Shown here: positions 1 to 7,688 of the stretch, in pieces | Layout of the letters: each line of letters begins with the position of its first letter | How positions within the stretch are numbered: the first letter of the stretch is position 1 | From: G963668655 sp963668655 | Lineage (GTDB): Bacteria; Myxococcota_A; SURF-8 | Assembly (NCBI GenBank): GCA_963668655.2 | Contig: CAXXPQ010000004.1 | Span: 682,001 to 746,000 of the forward strand | DNA: 64,000 nt | Direction: 5' to 3' | Program-made: the position numbers and the translations under genes | The notes under the pieces: model-generated | What the model was told of the DNA's origin: nothing | Database searches by the model: none | The model's input: the letters and a program-made list of their open reading frames with translations, nothing else

Positions 1-66
1 CCCGAAAGTACGACGCGACGCCGTGCAAACCCTGAATTCTCTGGGCACTATTTGGGCACAAAATGA
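1..66 (+). CDS. Tyrosine integrase, C-terminal end only (cut by window start)
   Basis: The first 22 codons are open and end in TGA at 64-66. The last residues read PEFSGHYLGTK. The same FSGHYLGTK tail occurs near the end of the complete tyrosine integrase at 26765-27931, and 24 bases (40-63 and 27827-27850) are identical. I infer that this is the 3' end of an integrase belonging to another element immediately to the left, reading toward the ssrA repeat at 118-140. Only the tail is visible, so the family call rests on that match alone. Confidence 0.6.
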   Translation, partial: PESTTRRRANPEFSGHYLGTK

Positions 67-117
67 AAATCCACCCAGGCTTAGAGTCCTAACAGGCGGA
101 AATCATTAAAGAAACGG

Positions 118-140
118 TGGTGGAGGCGGGGGGAATCGAA
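118..140. repeat. attL: ssrA-derived direct repeat, left copy
   Basis: Begins TGGTGGAGGCGGGGGGAATC and is identical over 23 bases to the end of tmRNA at 22399-22421. It is followed by unrelated sequence, so it is the attachment-site core left by site-specific integration and not a second tmRNA gene. Confidence 0.92.
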
Positions 141-557
141 AATTACACCCATGTGATGTATTATACATACGATACCAAGCACTTAGATGTCAAGCCCTTT
201 CTTTGTGGGCTGTTTGTGGGTAAACGCTGTTATCACCCTTTACCCCACAGTGAATCCCATGAGAGCGCTTCGAAAGCCCATTTCAAACCCAAAGCATTTC
301 AGGCCCGCTTTTCGCTTTTCCGCGCTACCCATTTGAGCGTTTAATCCTCCTGCACAATATAAACGCAGCATGAATATTCTGGCACGCTTGGCGCTGTTTT
401 TGATAAGATAGCTGCTGGATATTTTTTGCATGCAGCCCATACGGGTTGTGCATCTTACAAACCAAAGCTTGCAGGGTGTAAACAATGGAGCGAGTTTCAT
501 AGCGCAGCACTGGCTTATTTTGCTCTGCGCAAGCTGTTGCACGGTGAGGAAGACCAC
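141..557. other. Left-end non-coding region of the island
   Basis: About 400 bases without a convincing gene. It contains two TTTGTGGG copies near 200-220 and a hairpin pairing GTGGGTAAA with TTTACCCCAC (about 215-247). Either could be an origin or regulatory region for the prim-pol gene that follows, but nothing proves it. The stretch 426-557 is open in the prim-pol frame but looks non-coding. Confidence 0.35.
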
Positions 558-1808
558 TTGGCTAAAAGGAAGTTCGACCCCGTAAAAGAGACCAAAAAGC
601 AGGAGCAAAACAAGGCACGGCAAGAATTTGCCAAACGTCGCAAGACGGAAGCGCTAACTTACGCCCAATTGGGGTGGCAAGTGGTTCGTTTTTACCACCC
701 CAAGTTTAAGGGCGATACTGTTAGCTGCTCCTGTTCGGAGAAGGGAAATTGTTCTTCCATCGGAAAGCACCCACATACAATCCACGGCTACAAGAGCGGC
801 ACAATTCGAGAGGAAACTATCGAAGAGTGGTTTACCAAAGTGCCCAAAGACAATATCGGCATTGTAACGGGGCGAAAAAGCAACCTAGTTGTGCTGGACA
901 TTGACCCGCGCAATGGCGGCAATGAATCGTTGAAAAGCCTAATCGACCAATATGGTGAATTGCCCAAAACTGTCACGGTAAAAACAGGTGGCGGTGGCCT
1001 GCACTACTACTTTGCTTATCCCGCAGGAAGGCACGTCAAAAGCAGCGTGGGGCTTCTCGATGGCATTGATCTGTGCAGCGATGGAAAGTGCGTGGTTGCG
1101 CCAAGCTCAACCCATCAGGACGGTAAAGATTACACTTTTATTGTTCCACCCAATAACGCAAATGCACTTGCACCTTTGCCGAGCTGGTTAATTGCGCTTG
1201 TCGACGAAAAGGCAGAGCAAAGAAAAAGCCTGCATCGCTCACCTACGAAAATTCTACAAAGCGGGGACGATATAAAGCATGGCAAGCGGGACAAAACCTT
1301 GCTTAAGATTGCGCTTGGGAAACTGTATGGTGGCGAGGGCACAAAGAAAACGGTAGAAGATCTCATTCAAATTAACGCTGCACGATGCAAACCGCCCCTT
1401 CCCATTACACAGGTGGAAAAGATTGTCAAAAGTGCAACGAAATATGTGCACCCGGCAAAACCGAACAAGCAAGAAAAGCGAAACCTGTATGTGATTTTGC
1501 CAGCGGGATGCTTTGATGATGATAAATTGAAAGAAAACGACTTTCGAGTGTTGGGGGTACTTGCATCGCACCGTAGAGTAAAACGCAACGACGATGGCAC
1601 CGAGGAGAGTATTATCTGCCCCAAGGAATCGACAATTGCAGAAATCCTCGATATTGCGGTCAAAACAGTTAGCAGGTGCAAGGGCAGGCTGAAAGAGCGC
1701 GGCTATCTTACGTGGAAAGCCGGGAAACACAACCTTAGCTATTATACGATTCACCATGCTGACGGAGAGCCGCTTTTCAAACCCAAAAAATCCACCGATG
1801 ACCAATAA
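558..1808 (+). CDS. Bifunctional primase/polymerase (prim-pol) replication protein
   Basis: Prim-pol enzymes of the archaeo-eukaryotic primase fold prime and extend DNA and are common in satellites and integrative plasmids. An N-terminal GWQVVRFYHP motif leads into Cys residues and IGKHPH. The metal-binding pair is in VVLDIDP (D114, D116), followed by TGGGGLHYYF (H149) and GIDLCSDGKCVVAPSS. The middle resembles a primase C-terminal helical domain, and the last 100 residues look like a winged helix (KESTIAEILDIAVKTVSRCKGRL). I chose TTG at 558 because GTGAGGAAG lies 5 bases upstream; ATG at 426 would add 44 residues of poor coding character. It probably allows the island to replicate after excision. 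Function is inferred from motifs, 416 residues. Confidence 0.8.
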   Translation: MAKRKFDPVKETKKQEQNKARQEFAKRRKTEALTYAQLGWQVVRFYHPKFKGDTVSCSCSEKGNCSSIGKHPHTIHGYKSGTIREETIEEWFTKVPKDNIGIVTGRKSNLVVLDIDPRNGGNESLKSLIDQYGELPKTVTVKTGGGGLHYYFAYPAGRHVKSSVGLLDGIDLCSDGKCVVAPSSTHQDGKDYTFIVPPNNANALAPLPSWLIALVDEKAEQRKSLHRSPTKILQSGDDIKHGKRDKTLLKIALGKLYGGEGTKKTVEDLIQINAARCKPPLPITQVEKIVKSATKYVHPAKPNKQEKRNLYVILPAGCFDDDKLKENDFRVLGVLASHRRVKRNDDGTEESIICPKESTIAEILDIAVKTVSRCKGRLKERGYLTWKAGKHNLSYYTIHHADGEPLFKPKKSTDDQ

Positions 1809-2106
1809 CATAGTTCGGACACTCAAGCTGTCCCTTCTCGTTAATAGGGGGTTAAACATAGTCACCCTCTTATGCCCCCTTGGGCTGCTGTGCATAGCTT
1901 TTCCTTGCGGGTATTGCCGCATGCTTGGCCCTGCATCTTACTGCGGTATCCCCTTCAATTGCACCACGTAAAAAACGAGCCCGGTTGAGCTTTTTGCATT
2001 GCGGCTGCAACCTGCTTGGGATTGCCTTTCCCAAGCAACAAGTATTGTGCTATTCTTGCTGCACAAAAATGCTTCGGCTATTGAGTTTGGCATTTACAGG
2101 TTTACC

Positions 2107-2844
2107 ATGACACGAAAGCAACCGGCGAAAACCAGCACGCAAGATCATGCAGCGGTAACACTGCCACCGTTCACCGTTGACAAAAAGGGCTGCAAAGGCG
2201 GTGCCCCGGTTGCAGGCCCGACACGCACGCAACCACATCCGCCCAAAACCCCCAAAGGCACCACCGTCAACCCCGTTCCGATAGGCACCCAAACGCAATC
2301 GGACGGCAGGCACAATGCGCAAGGTATAAGTATTGAGAAATACAAAAGAATGTTCCAAGCCTACATGGAAGTGCAAAGTGCACAATATGTGGCGAACACG
2401 TGCACGGTAACTCGGCGCACAGCCAAGAAATACATTGAGCATGGCGACCCACACCGCTACATGGAAGCTCTGGCCACGCGCCGCCAAAGAATTTTGCAGA
2501 GTGCGTGGGGGGATGAGCGCCAAGCTTGGGCTGATGCTATGGAAAAGTGGAAAGCCCCGCTTGCTGCACTGCGGTTGTTTATAAGCAAGGCTATTTCGGA
2601 AGCCGTCAACGACCCCAAGGTACACGCCAGCCTTAAGCGCAACCCCAAAGCGGTGATTGAAATGGTCTCCAAGATCATGCAAGCTGAAAGCTATATTTAC
2701 GGCGGCCCAAAGTCGCAAACCAGCCGCGACACCGTTGTAGAGTTTGAAGGCTGGACGCCCGACGAGTTGCTTACCTTTGCGGAAACCGGCCAACGGCCCG
2801 CATGGTTGACCGATAGCCAGCAGCCTGCCCCCTACAGCCAATAA
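2107..2844 (+). CDS. HTH protein, possibly terminase small subunit-like
   Basis: 245 residues. The first 75 are Pro/Thr/Lys-rich and probably disordered. A helix-turn-helix-like segment follows (VQSAQYVANTCTVTRRTAKKYIEHGDP), then a mainly helical region rich in Ala, Trp and Arg, and a Pro-rich tail. This layout resembles phage small terminase or other phage DNA-binding proteins, which would suit a satellite that redirects packaging, but no large terminase is nearby and I do not recognise the family. Its position after the prim-pol gene supports a role in island DNA metabolism. The 298 bases before it (1809-2106) hold no recognisable gene. Confidence 0.6.
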   Translation: MTRKQPAKTSTQDHAAVTLPPFTVDKKGCKGGAPVAGPTRTQPHPPKTPKGTTVNPVPIGTQTQSDGRHNAQGISIEKYKRMFQAYMEVQSAQYVANTCTVTRRTAKKYIEHGDPHRYMEALATRRQRILQSAWGDERQAWADAMEKWKAPLAALRLFISKAISEAVNDPKVHASLKRNPKAVIEMVSKIMQAESYIYGGPKSQTSRDTVVEFEGWTPDELLTFAETGQRPAWLTDSQQPAPYSQ

Positions 2845-2875
2845 CCCAACACCACCTGCACTTGCCATAACAACG

Positions 2876-2889
2876 AAAACCGGCGTTTT
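2876..2889. repeat. Mini-hairpin AAAAC-CGGC-GTTTT
   Basis: Five-base stem with a four-base loop, 31 bases after the stop codon of the HTH gene. One of four similar hairpins (also 6709, 6948, 20026) found only between genes of the island; possibly short terminators. Confidence 0.4.
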
Positions 2890-3026
2890 GCGGAATGACC
2901 TTGGCAAAAAGAATTCATTCCGCTAGACTATAGGTGCTCAATCTTGCAGCAGGTTTCTGCCCTGAAAAGGGCTGGTGGGCTGGTTACCCACGACCGAAAG
3001 CTGCCGAAAGTGCGAGACAAGACAAA

Positions 3027-3112
3027 GCGGCATCCACGACGCGCACCCATACGCGCCGTGCTAACCACACGTGCGCCTCTATGGGAGGGGCGCATACGGT
3101 TGTGGATGCCGC
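3027..3112. repeat. Long imperfect inverted repeat between genes
   Basis: GCGGCATCCAC at 3027-3037 pairs perfectly with GTGGATGCCGC at 3102-3112. Inside, CCCATA (3046-3051) can pair with TATGGG around 3080. The folded unit would be an 86-base extended hairpin. It lies in the 335-base gap before the lipoprotein gene and could be a structured RNA, a terminator/attenuator or a recombination site. Confidence 0.5.
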
Positions 3113-3179
3113 GCTGTATGTTGCCCCTTTCTTTTTGGGGCACACTCTGTTTGACCATTCACGGTAAGAGGTGGTGCGT

Positions 3180-4535
3180 ATGCGGAAATGTGCTTTATTG
3201 GCGTTTGCCCTTTGTTTTGTATTATTCTCCTGCGGTGGTACGGATACCGCAAATCCCAGCGACAACCCGGACGGCGATAACCCGGCCATAGACGGCGATG
3301 GCGAGGATTGCCCCACTGGCACCCGGCATTGCCCGTGCTACGGCAACGGAACCTGCAACGAGGGGCTTGTCTGCCAAGACGACCTTTGCCTTGCAAGCGG
3401 CAATGGCGGTGACGGCGATACGGACGACTCGCCCCCTGTGGATGGCGACAACGAAAGCAACCCGCCCGTTGATGGCGATGACGATACCATAGACGGCGAC
3501 ACGTTTCCCGATGGCGATTCTCCCGCAGACGGCGACGAACCGCAGGTTGACGGTGACAACGAAACCCAGCCCGATGGCGATAACGAAAACGGCGACGAGC
3601 CGCAAGTTGATGGCGATGCCGAGGACGCTGAAACAGACGGCGATACCGAACAGGCCGAGCAGGATTTGCCGTGTGCTTGCACGGGTGGTGTTTGCTGCGA
3701 TGGCTGCAACTACTTACCGGACGGTAACGCATGCAACGACGGTGAAGATTGCACATACAACGACCACTGCAACAGCGCGGGCGCTTGTGTAGGGACAAGC
3801 ATAAGCTGCGAAGACGATCCGACCACCTGTGGTGCCAACCGGGCCTGCGATGGATCGGACACATGCGTTGTTACCTACCCCGGCAACGAAACCACATGTG
3901 ACGACCAAGACCTGTGCAGCCACACTGACCTTTGCAACGGCAACGGCACCTGCGTTGGAACACCATATGGCTGCAATGACCACGGCGATTGCAACGGCGA
4001 TGGCACATGCAATTGCGATACCGGTTACGGTGGCGACACCTGCACGGAAGAAATCGTTTACAACGACCCCGACACCGGCCTGCAATGGGAATTGTTTGAA
4101 GAAGAAAACAGCGCACGCTTTGAACAAGCGGTTGAGTATTGCGAAGAGCTTGAGCTTGCAGGTTGCAACGATTGGCGCTTACCCACGGCAACGGAACTAA
4201 GAAGCTTGTTGCGCGGTTGCCCGAACAATGAACCGGGCGGCACCTGCCAGTTGGGCGAAACGTGCACCGAATTCGATGAATGTTACGACGCGGAGGCATG
4301 TGCACACTGCGGTTGCTACGACGGGCCAAGCCCACGCGGGTACTATTGGCCTGACGTGATGGATGACACGCTTTGCGATGCCTACTGGACAAGCACGGAA
4401 ATCGAATACTGCGAACTTAGCGCGTGTTGGGAAACCTATTACATGGTCGTTGGCTTCTGCTGCGGCGACGTTAACCTGTTTGACATAAGCCACGGTTTTG
4501 CGGCCCGCATTCGCTGCGTTCGCACGGCGCAATAA
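3180..4535 (+). CDS. DGD-linker lipoprotein with EGF-like Cys region and DUF1566 (Lcl) domain
   Basis: A lipoprotein signal ends in the lipobox LFSC (Cys18). Residues 25-165 are an acidic linker built of GDGD/DGDN repeats interrupted by a small Cys cluster. Residues 170-300 hold many Cys pairs (C-x-DG-x-C patterns, an EGF-like CNDHGDCNGDGTCNC). The C-terminal 150 residues are a DUF1566/Lcl domain (YNDPDTGLQWE, NDWRLPTATELRSLL, YWTSTE, RCVRTAQ). It is therefore predicted to be an outer-membrane or surface lipoprotein. The architecture copies the chromosomal lipoproteins of this window, so the cargo is adapted to this host lineage. The ATG at 3180 has AAGAGG about 8 bases upstream; GTG at 3171 is less likely. 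Ligand and role are unknown. Confidence 0.85.
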   Translation: MRKCALLAFALCFVLFSCGGTDTANPSDNPDGDNPAIDGDGEDCPTGTRHCPCYGNGTCNEGLVCQDDLCLASGNGGDGDTDDSPPVDGDNESNPPVDGDDDTIDGDTFPDGDSPADGDEPQVDGDNETQPDGDNENGDEPQVDGDAEDAETDGDTEQAEQDLPCACTGGVCCDGCNYLPDGNACNDGEDCTYNDHCNSAGACVGTSISCEDDPTTCGANRACDGSDTCVVTYPGNETTCDDQDLCSHTDLCNGNGTCVGTPYGCNDHGDCNGDGTCNCDTGYGGDTCTEEIVYNDPDTGLQWELFEEENSARFEQAVEYCEELELAGCNDWRLPTATELRSLLRGCPNNEPGGTCQLGETCTEFDECYDAEACAHCGCYDGPSPRGYYWPDVMDDTLCDAYWTSTEIEYCELSACWETYYMVVGFCCGDVNLFDISHGFAARIRCVRTAQ

Positions 4536-4559
4536 GCCTTACAGAACAGGAGGGAGTGT

Positions 4560-5441
4560 ATGCAAATGGCGAAAATGATTTTGGCATGGGTGGCTGGCGT
4601 CTTTCTGATACTGGCAGGATTGGTGAACATTGCCCAAGGCGCGTGGGGTTTGGTGGCCGTGGCGGGCCTGCTGCTGTTGCCGCCCGTGGGCAAGCTGTTG
4701 GAGGACAAGGCGAAGATACCCCTTAAACCGGCTGTAAAGGTCGTTGTGGTGGCCGTTTGCCTTATTGTGGCTGTAGCTACCACCCCAACCAAGGAAAACG
4801 CGACAGAGGGCGAAAACGCACCGACTAAGCCTGCACCGGTTGCACAGCCTGCCAAACCGGCAGAACCGGTACACGCCGCCAAACCTGCCCCCAAGCCCGC
4901 GCCACCGGAAGAAAAAAAGCATGGGCTTAACAAGGCAGAACGTCAAAAGGTATTTGTTGCGGCCAAAGCAGCGGACGAGCGGGCGCGTCTGGAGTTGTGG
5001 CCAAAATACTTTGCCACCGATCCCAACAATTTGAAACCGGGCTTTGAATTTCGTCTGACGCGCAAGACGCCCCTACTGCTTGGCGCTGTTACCAGCCTGA
5101 GCATAGGCCCGACGCTGGAACCGGGCGTGTTTGTGAAGATCGTCAAAAAGGTGCCGGGCGCTGGCGGCGGCAACTTCTTCCAAGTGCAGGTGGCATTGGA
5201 TGCGGTGGACAGCCTGAAATCGCTCAAGCAATTTGGCTATGCACGTGACGGCCATATCAAATCCACGGCGCTGTTTGGTCAAGACCTGTTGGACGCCAAC
5301 AAAGCGGCGGCCTACGAAAAGGCGTTGGCGGCGAAGGTTAAGAAGTATCGCAAAGCATTGGCCACCGAGCACAAGCTAAGCCCCGACCAGTTGGCCGACA
5401 TCGTTGCCGAGGGCGAGCGCGAAAAGTGGCCGGTGAAATAG
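4560..5441 (+). CDS. Membrane-anchored protein with Pro/Ala linker, unknown
   Basis: 293 residues. Two or three hydrophobic helices fill residues 5-75 (ILAWVAGVFLILAGLVNIA, LVAVAGLLLLPPVG, VVVVAVCLIVAVA). An Ala/Pro/Lys linker (about 80-120) and a soluble Lys-rich C-terminal domain of some 170 residues follow. A strong AGGAGGGAG site precedes ATG 4560, 24 bases after the lipoprotein gene, so the two are probably cotranscribed. I do not recognise the soluble domain; a host-envelope interaction such as superinfection exclusion is possible but unsupported. Confidence 0.75.
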   Translation: MQMAKMILAWVAGVFLILAGLVNIAQGAWGLVAVAGLLLLPPVGKLLEDKAKIPLKPAVKVVVVAVCLIVAVATTPTKENATEGENAPTKPAPVAQPAKPAEPVHAAKPAPKPAPPEEKKHGLNKAERQKVFVAAKAADERARLELWPKYFATDPNNLKPGFEFRLTRKTPLLLGAVTSLSIGPTLEPGVFVKIVKKVPGAGGGNFFQVQVALDAVDSLKSLKQFGYARDGHIKSTALFGQDLLDANKAAAYEKALAAKVKKYRKALATEHKLSPDQLADIVAEGEREKWPVK

Positions 5442-5448
5442 CCGCACC

Positions 5449-5829
5449 ATGAAACTCTGGCTTTTTCTGTTTTTGCTGAATGGTGGGGGCGGGCTTGCCC
5501 CGAACGTTGGGCAACTTGCAAACGCGGTGATGATTGCAGCTTGCAATGAGGCCGGGCAATGCCAGTTGATGCAACCTGCCGGGCAAGCACCCGTGCTACG
5601 CATTCGACGCTACCAGCGAAAAGCAAAAGCCAACGCAACCCAAGCCCGCCCACAGCGAAATCCGGTCAACCATTCTCGCCACCTGCGGCCATTCGATCCC
5701 AAGCGCGATTGGCCGTTGGTCGGCAAAGTCAAACAAAAGGCCAAACTGACGCAAAAAGCCAAGCACAAACGCAAGCAGACAAAGCGCAAAACAAGAGCGA
5801 ATAAATCTTTGGTGCTCAGGTTTTTATGA
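5449..5829 (+). CDS. Doubtful small open frame, signal-peptide-like start
   Basis: Begins 8 bases after the preceding stop codon as MKLWLFLFLLNGGGG, which looks like a signal peptide, then becomes a basic stretch rich in Lys, Arg and Gln. No ribosome binding site is obvious, and overlapping frames are open as well, so this may be chance. If it is not a gene, the 487 bases between 5442 and 5928 hold nothing I can name. Confidence 0.25.
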   Translation: MKLWLFLFLLNGGGGLAPNVGQLANAVMIAACNEAGQCQLMQPAGQAPVLRIRRYQRKAKANATQARPQRNPVNHSRHLRPFDPKRDWPLVGKVKQKAKLTQKAKHKRKQTKRKTRANKSLVLRFL

Positions 5830-5928
5830 GACTTGCCTTTCGGCCCTGTTTTTTTAATGGCTGCTACAAACTGGTTGTGCTAAATTGCCCTATCGTATTG
5901 CTTCAGTTTGCCCATGCAAGGAGGTGTT

Positions 5929-6591
5929 ATGTCCAATAAGCCATCTTTATTTATTGGCTCGTCTTCCGAAGGTTTGGAAATTGCGCGTGCCGTTTCAGTG
6001 CAGCTCACGGAAGACACTGAAACAACGGTGTGGACCGACGGGGTATTCCCTCCTGGCCAAAGTACGATTGAGGCTCTTATTACCGCTGTTGGGCGATTTG
6101 ATTTTGCGGTGCTTGTGTTAACGGGTGATGATCTCGTATCAACCCGAAACCAAAACAAGCTTGCACCGCGCGATAATGTCCTGTTTGAACTCGGTTTGTT
6201 TATGGGCAGACTGGGAAAATCCCGCACATTTATCCTTTGTGACGAAACCCCCTCTGTAAAACTGCCTTCCGACATTGCTGGGCTAACTATTGCAAGATTT
6301 GACGGCAACAGGGAAGACAAGATTGCGGCGGTCGGCCCCGCGTGTGTGCTGATTCGCAATGTAATACGCGACTTGGGAATATTTGAGGGAAAAGCCGTTG
6401 GGAAATTGGATAGCGCCACAAAAGACATGCAACGTACTACCATGAGCATGGAGCGACTAATCAAGCTGCAAGCGCGTTCACGGATAGTGGAACTCGATGT
6501 GATATCCAAACAATTCGGCGCGATGATGCCGAAAGACCAGCTTGCACGTATCCTTCAAGATTTGAAAGACTTGGAAGACGCTACAGACTAA
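5929..6591 (+). CDS. TIR-like (PF10137-type) nucleotide-binding protein, predicted NADase
   Basis: 220 residues. The first 140 match the predicted nucleotide-binding TIR-like family used as effector in CBASS (Cap12) and Pycsar: SLFIGSSSEGLEIARAV at the start, a WTDGVFPPGQSTIEAL segment, and DNVLFELGLFMGRLG with the presumed catalytic Glu87. In known members this domain cleaves NAD+ after a phage signal. The C-terminal 75 residues are helical and do not look like STING or a cyclic-nucleotide sensor. No cyclase gene is visible nearby, so it may be a standalone defence protein or use an undescribed trigger. AAGGAGGTG lies directly before ATG 5929. Confidence 0.8.
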   Translation: MSNKPSLFIGSSSEGLEIARAVSVQLTEDTETTVWTDGVFPPGQSTIEALITAVGRFDFAVLVLTGDDLVSTRNQNKLAPRDNVLFELGLFMGRLGKSRTFILCDETPSVKLPSDIAGLTIARFDGNREDKIAAVGPACVLIRNVIRDLGIFEGKAVGKLDSATKDMQRTTMSMERLIKLQARSRIVELDVISKQFGAMMPKDQLARILQDLKDLEDATD

Positions 6592-6708
6592 CGGGCTAAT
6601 GGCAGGCTGCACCTGCCGCATGGTTTTGCAGACGGTTTACCGGCACGCCAACCCACCCGTTTGTGGAAGTTAAACTCTTCACGCCCTTAAAGCCCCCAAC
6701 AAAACACC

Positions 6709-6722
6709 AAAACGGCGGTTTT
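6709..6722. repeat. Mini-hairpin AAAAC-GGCG-GTTTT
   Basis: Perfect 5-bp stem, 4-base loop, downstream of the TIR gene. The identical 14 bases recur at 20026-20039. Confidence 0.45.
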
Positions 6723-6947
6723 CGACGATTACAGCCAGTAATAGAGCGGGTGTGAGCGATTATGGGGCAAAGACCCAGCACAAACATGTCGCTCTCGCAG
6801 CGAGAATAGCCCGCTGTTGCATTTTGTTGGCACGGGATATGGGTTGGTATGGATCGGCCACTCCAAAGGGCTTAAAACGCAACTTTTCAGGTGCAAAACG
6901 TTGGCATGCTGGCAGGCAGTAAGCGCCGCAACCGATTGCGCCCTTGT

Positions 6948-6960
6948 AAACCGCCGTTTT
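6948..6960. repeat. Mini-hairpin AAAC-CGCC-GTTTT
   Basis: Reverse-complement-like variant of the same hairpin, 11 bases beyond the stop codon of the reverse-strand gene 6971-7360. Confidence 0.4.
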
Positions 6961-6970
6961 AGCGTGCGCC

Positions 6971-7360
6971 TCAGTCCCAGCCGGGCAGTTGCGTACCGTC
7001 AGGCAGCAAGCCGTGGTGGAAGAAATCCTTGATTGCTTTGTAGGTGGGTAGCTCAAACGGTCGGCTTAAGGTTTTGCGAATGTGCCGCCGGTACAACTCT
7101 GGCGTTAAAGGGCGAAACTTGAACGTGCGGCCTTGCGTGTCTGTAAACACAAAGCGCTTGGGGTGATCTTCCAACACTGCCTGCACTTCCAGTATGCGCC
7201 GCCCCGCGCCTTCGCTAAGCGTCCAGAAACCCACTAGCGGCTCATAGCCCGGCCTGCCTTCAAAGCCCGGCTGGTAACCGGGGTGCAGCGCCAAGTCGTA
7301 ATAACTGTCCTTCGGCCCTGCAACGTGGCAAACGGTGTACTTTTCAAAATCAATTTGCAT
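6971..7360 (-). CDS. Small conserved-looking hypothetical protein
   Basis: 129 residues, soluble, beginning MQIDFEKYTVCHVAGPKDSY and ending LPDGTQLPGWD. AAAAGGAGGCGCG precedes the ATG, an excellent ribosome binding site that sets this start against longer options. It is the only reverse-strand gene within the island apart from the acetyltransferase at its right end. The family is not recognised; there are no membrane segments and no motif I can name. Confidence 0.7.
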   Translation of the reverse strand: MQIDFEKYTVCHVAGPKDSYYDLALHPGYQPGFEGRPGYEPLVGFWTLSEGAGRRILEVQAVLEDHPKRFVFTDTQGRTFKFRPLTPELYRRHIRKTLSRPFELPTYKAIKDFFHHGLLPDGTQLPGWD

Positions 7361-7569
7361 CGCGCCTCCTTTTGCAGCCATGCTAACGGAGCTTCGCGCC
7401 CCGGAGCAACTCATTCCTTGCGAGAAATTGCGAATACCCCGCGACCCACCACTTGCAGACTGCAATTGCAACGTGCAAGCGATTGCGCGGTCGGGTGGTG
7501 CTTGCAAGCTGCAATCAGGCCGTATTGCCCTTTACGCACTGTTGCGACAAAGCAGCGCCATGCAAGGTA

Positions 7570-7584
7570 TGACATACTCTGGCA
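7570..7584. promoter_or_regulatory. Operator candidate TGACA-N5-TGGCA
   Basis: TGACATACTCTGGCA is a near-perfect inverted repeat 105 bases before the ATPase start. A perfect version (TGACA-N5-TGTCA) lies 128 bases before the type IIG gene at 11797-11811. Shared control of the two defence modules is inferred. Apart from this site and a possible TTGCAT / TTAAAA promoter near 7602-7632, the gap 7361-7688 shows nothing. Confidence 0.45.
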
Positions 7585-7688
7585 CACTTAAGGTATTACC
7601 GTTGCATATTATTCTTTTCAGCTCGCTTAAAATGGCTTATAGTTGCCACATTGTTTCGGTAGTTTTCTGCGGTGTTTTAGAGGTAGGT

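Larger units (their letters stand above)
6592..6970. other. Intergenic stretch with two mini-hairpins
   Basis: 379 bases between the TIR gene and the convergent reverse-strand gene. The only structure seen is two AAAAC-N4-GTTTT type hairpins (6709-6722 and 6948-6960), one near each gene end, which suits transcription termination from both sides. Confidence 0.4.

Noticed and set aside
379..394. Sigma-54-like TGGCACGCTTGGCGCT before prim-pol
   Set aside because: The -24 part is perfect but the -12 part has only GC plus T, so it is too weak to report as a promoter.
5929..6591. CBASS STING-TIR effector
   Set aside because: The N-terminal TIR fits but the C-terminal part is too short and unlike STING, and no cyclase is adjacent.
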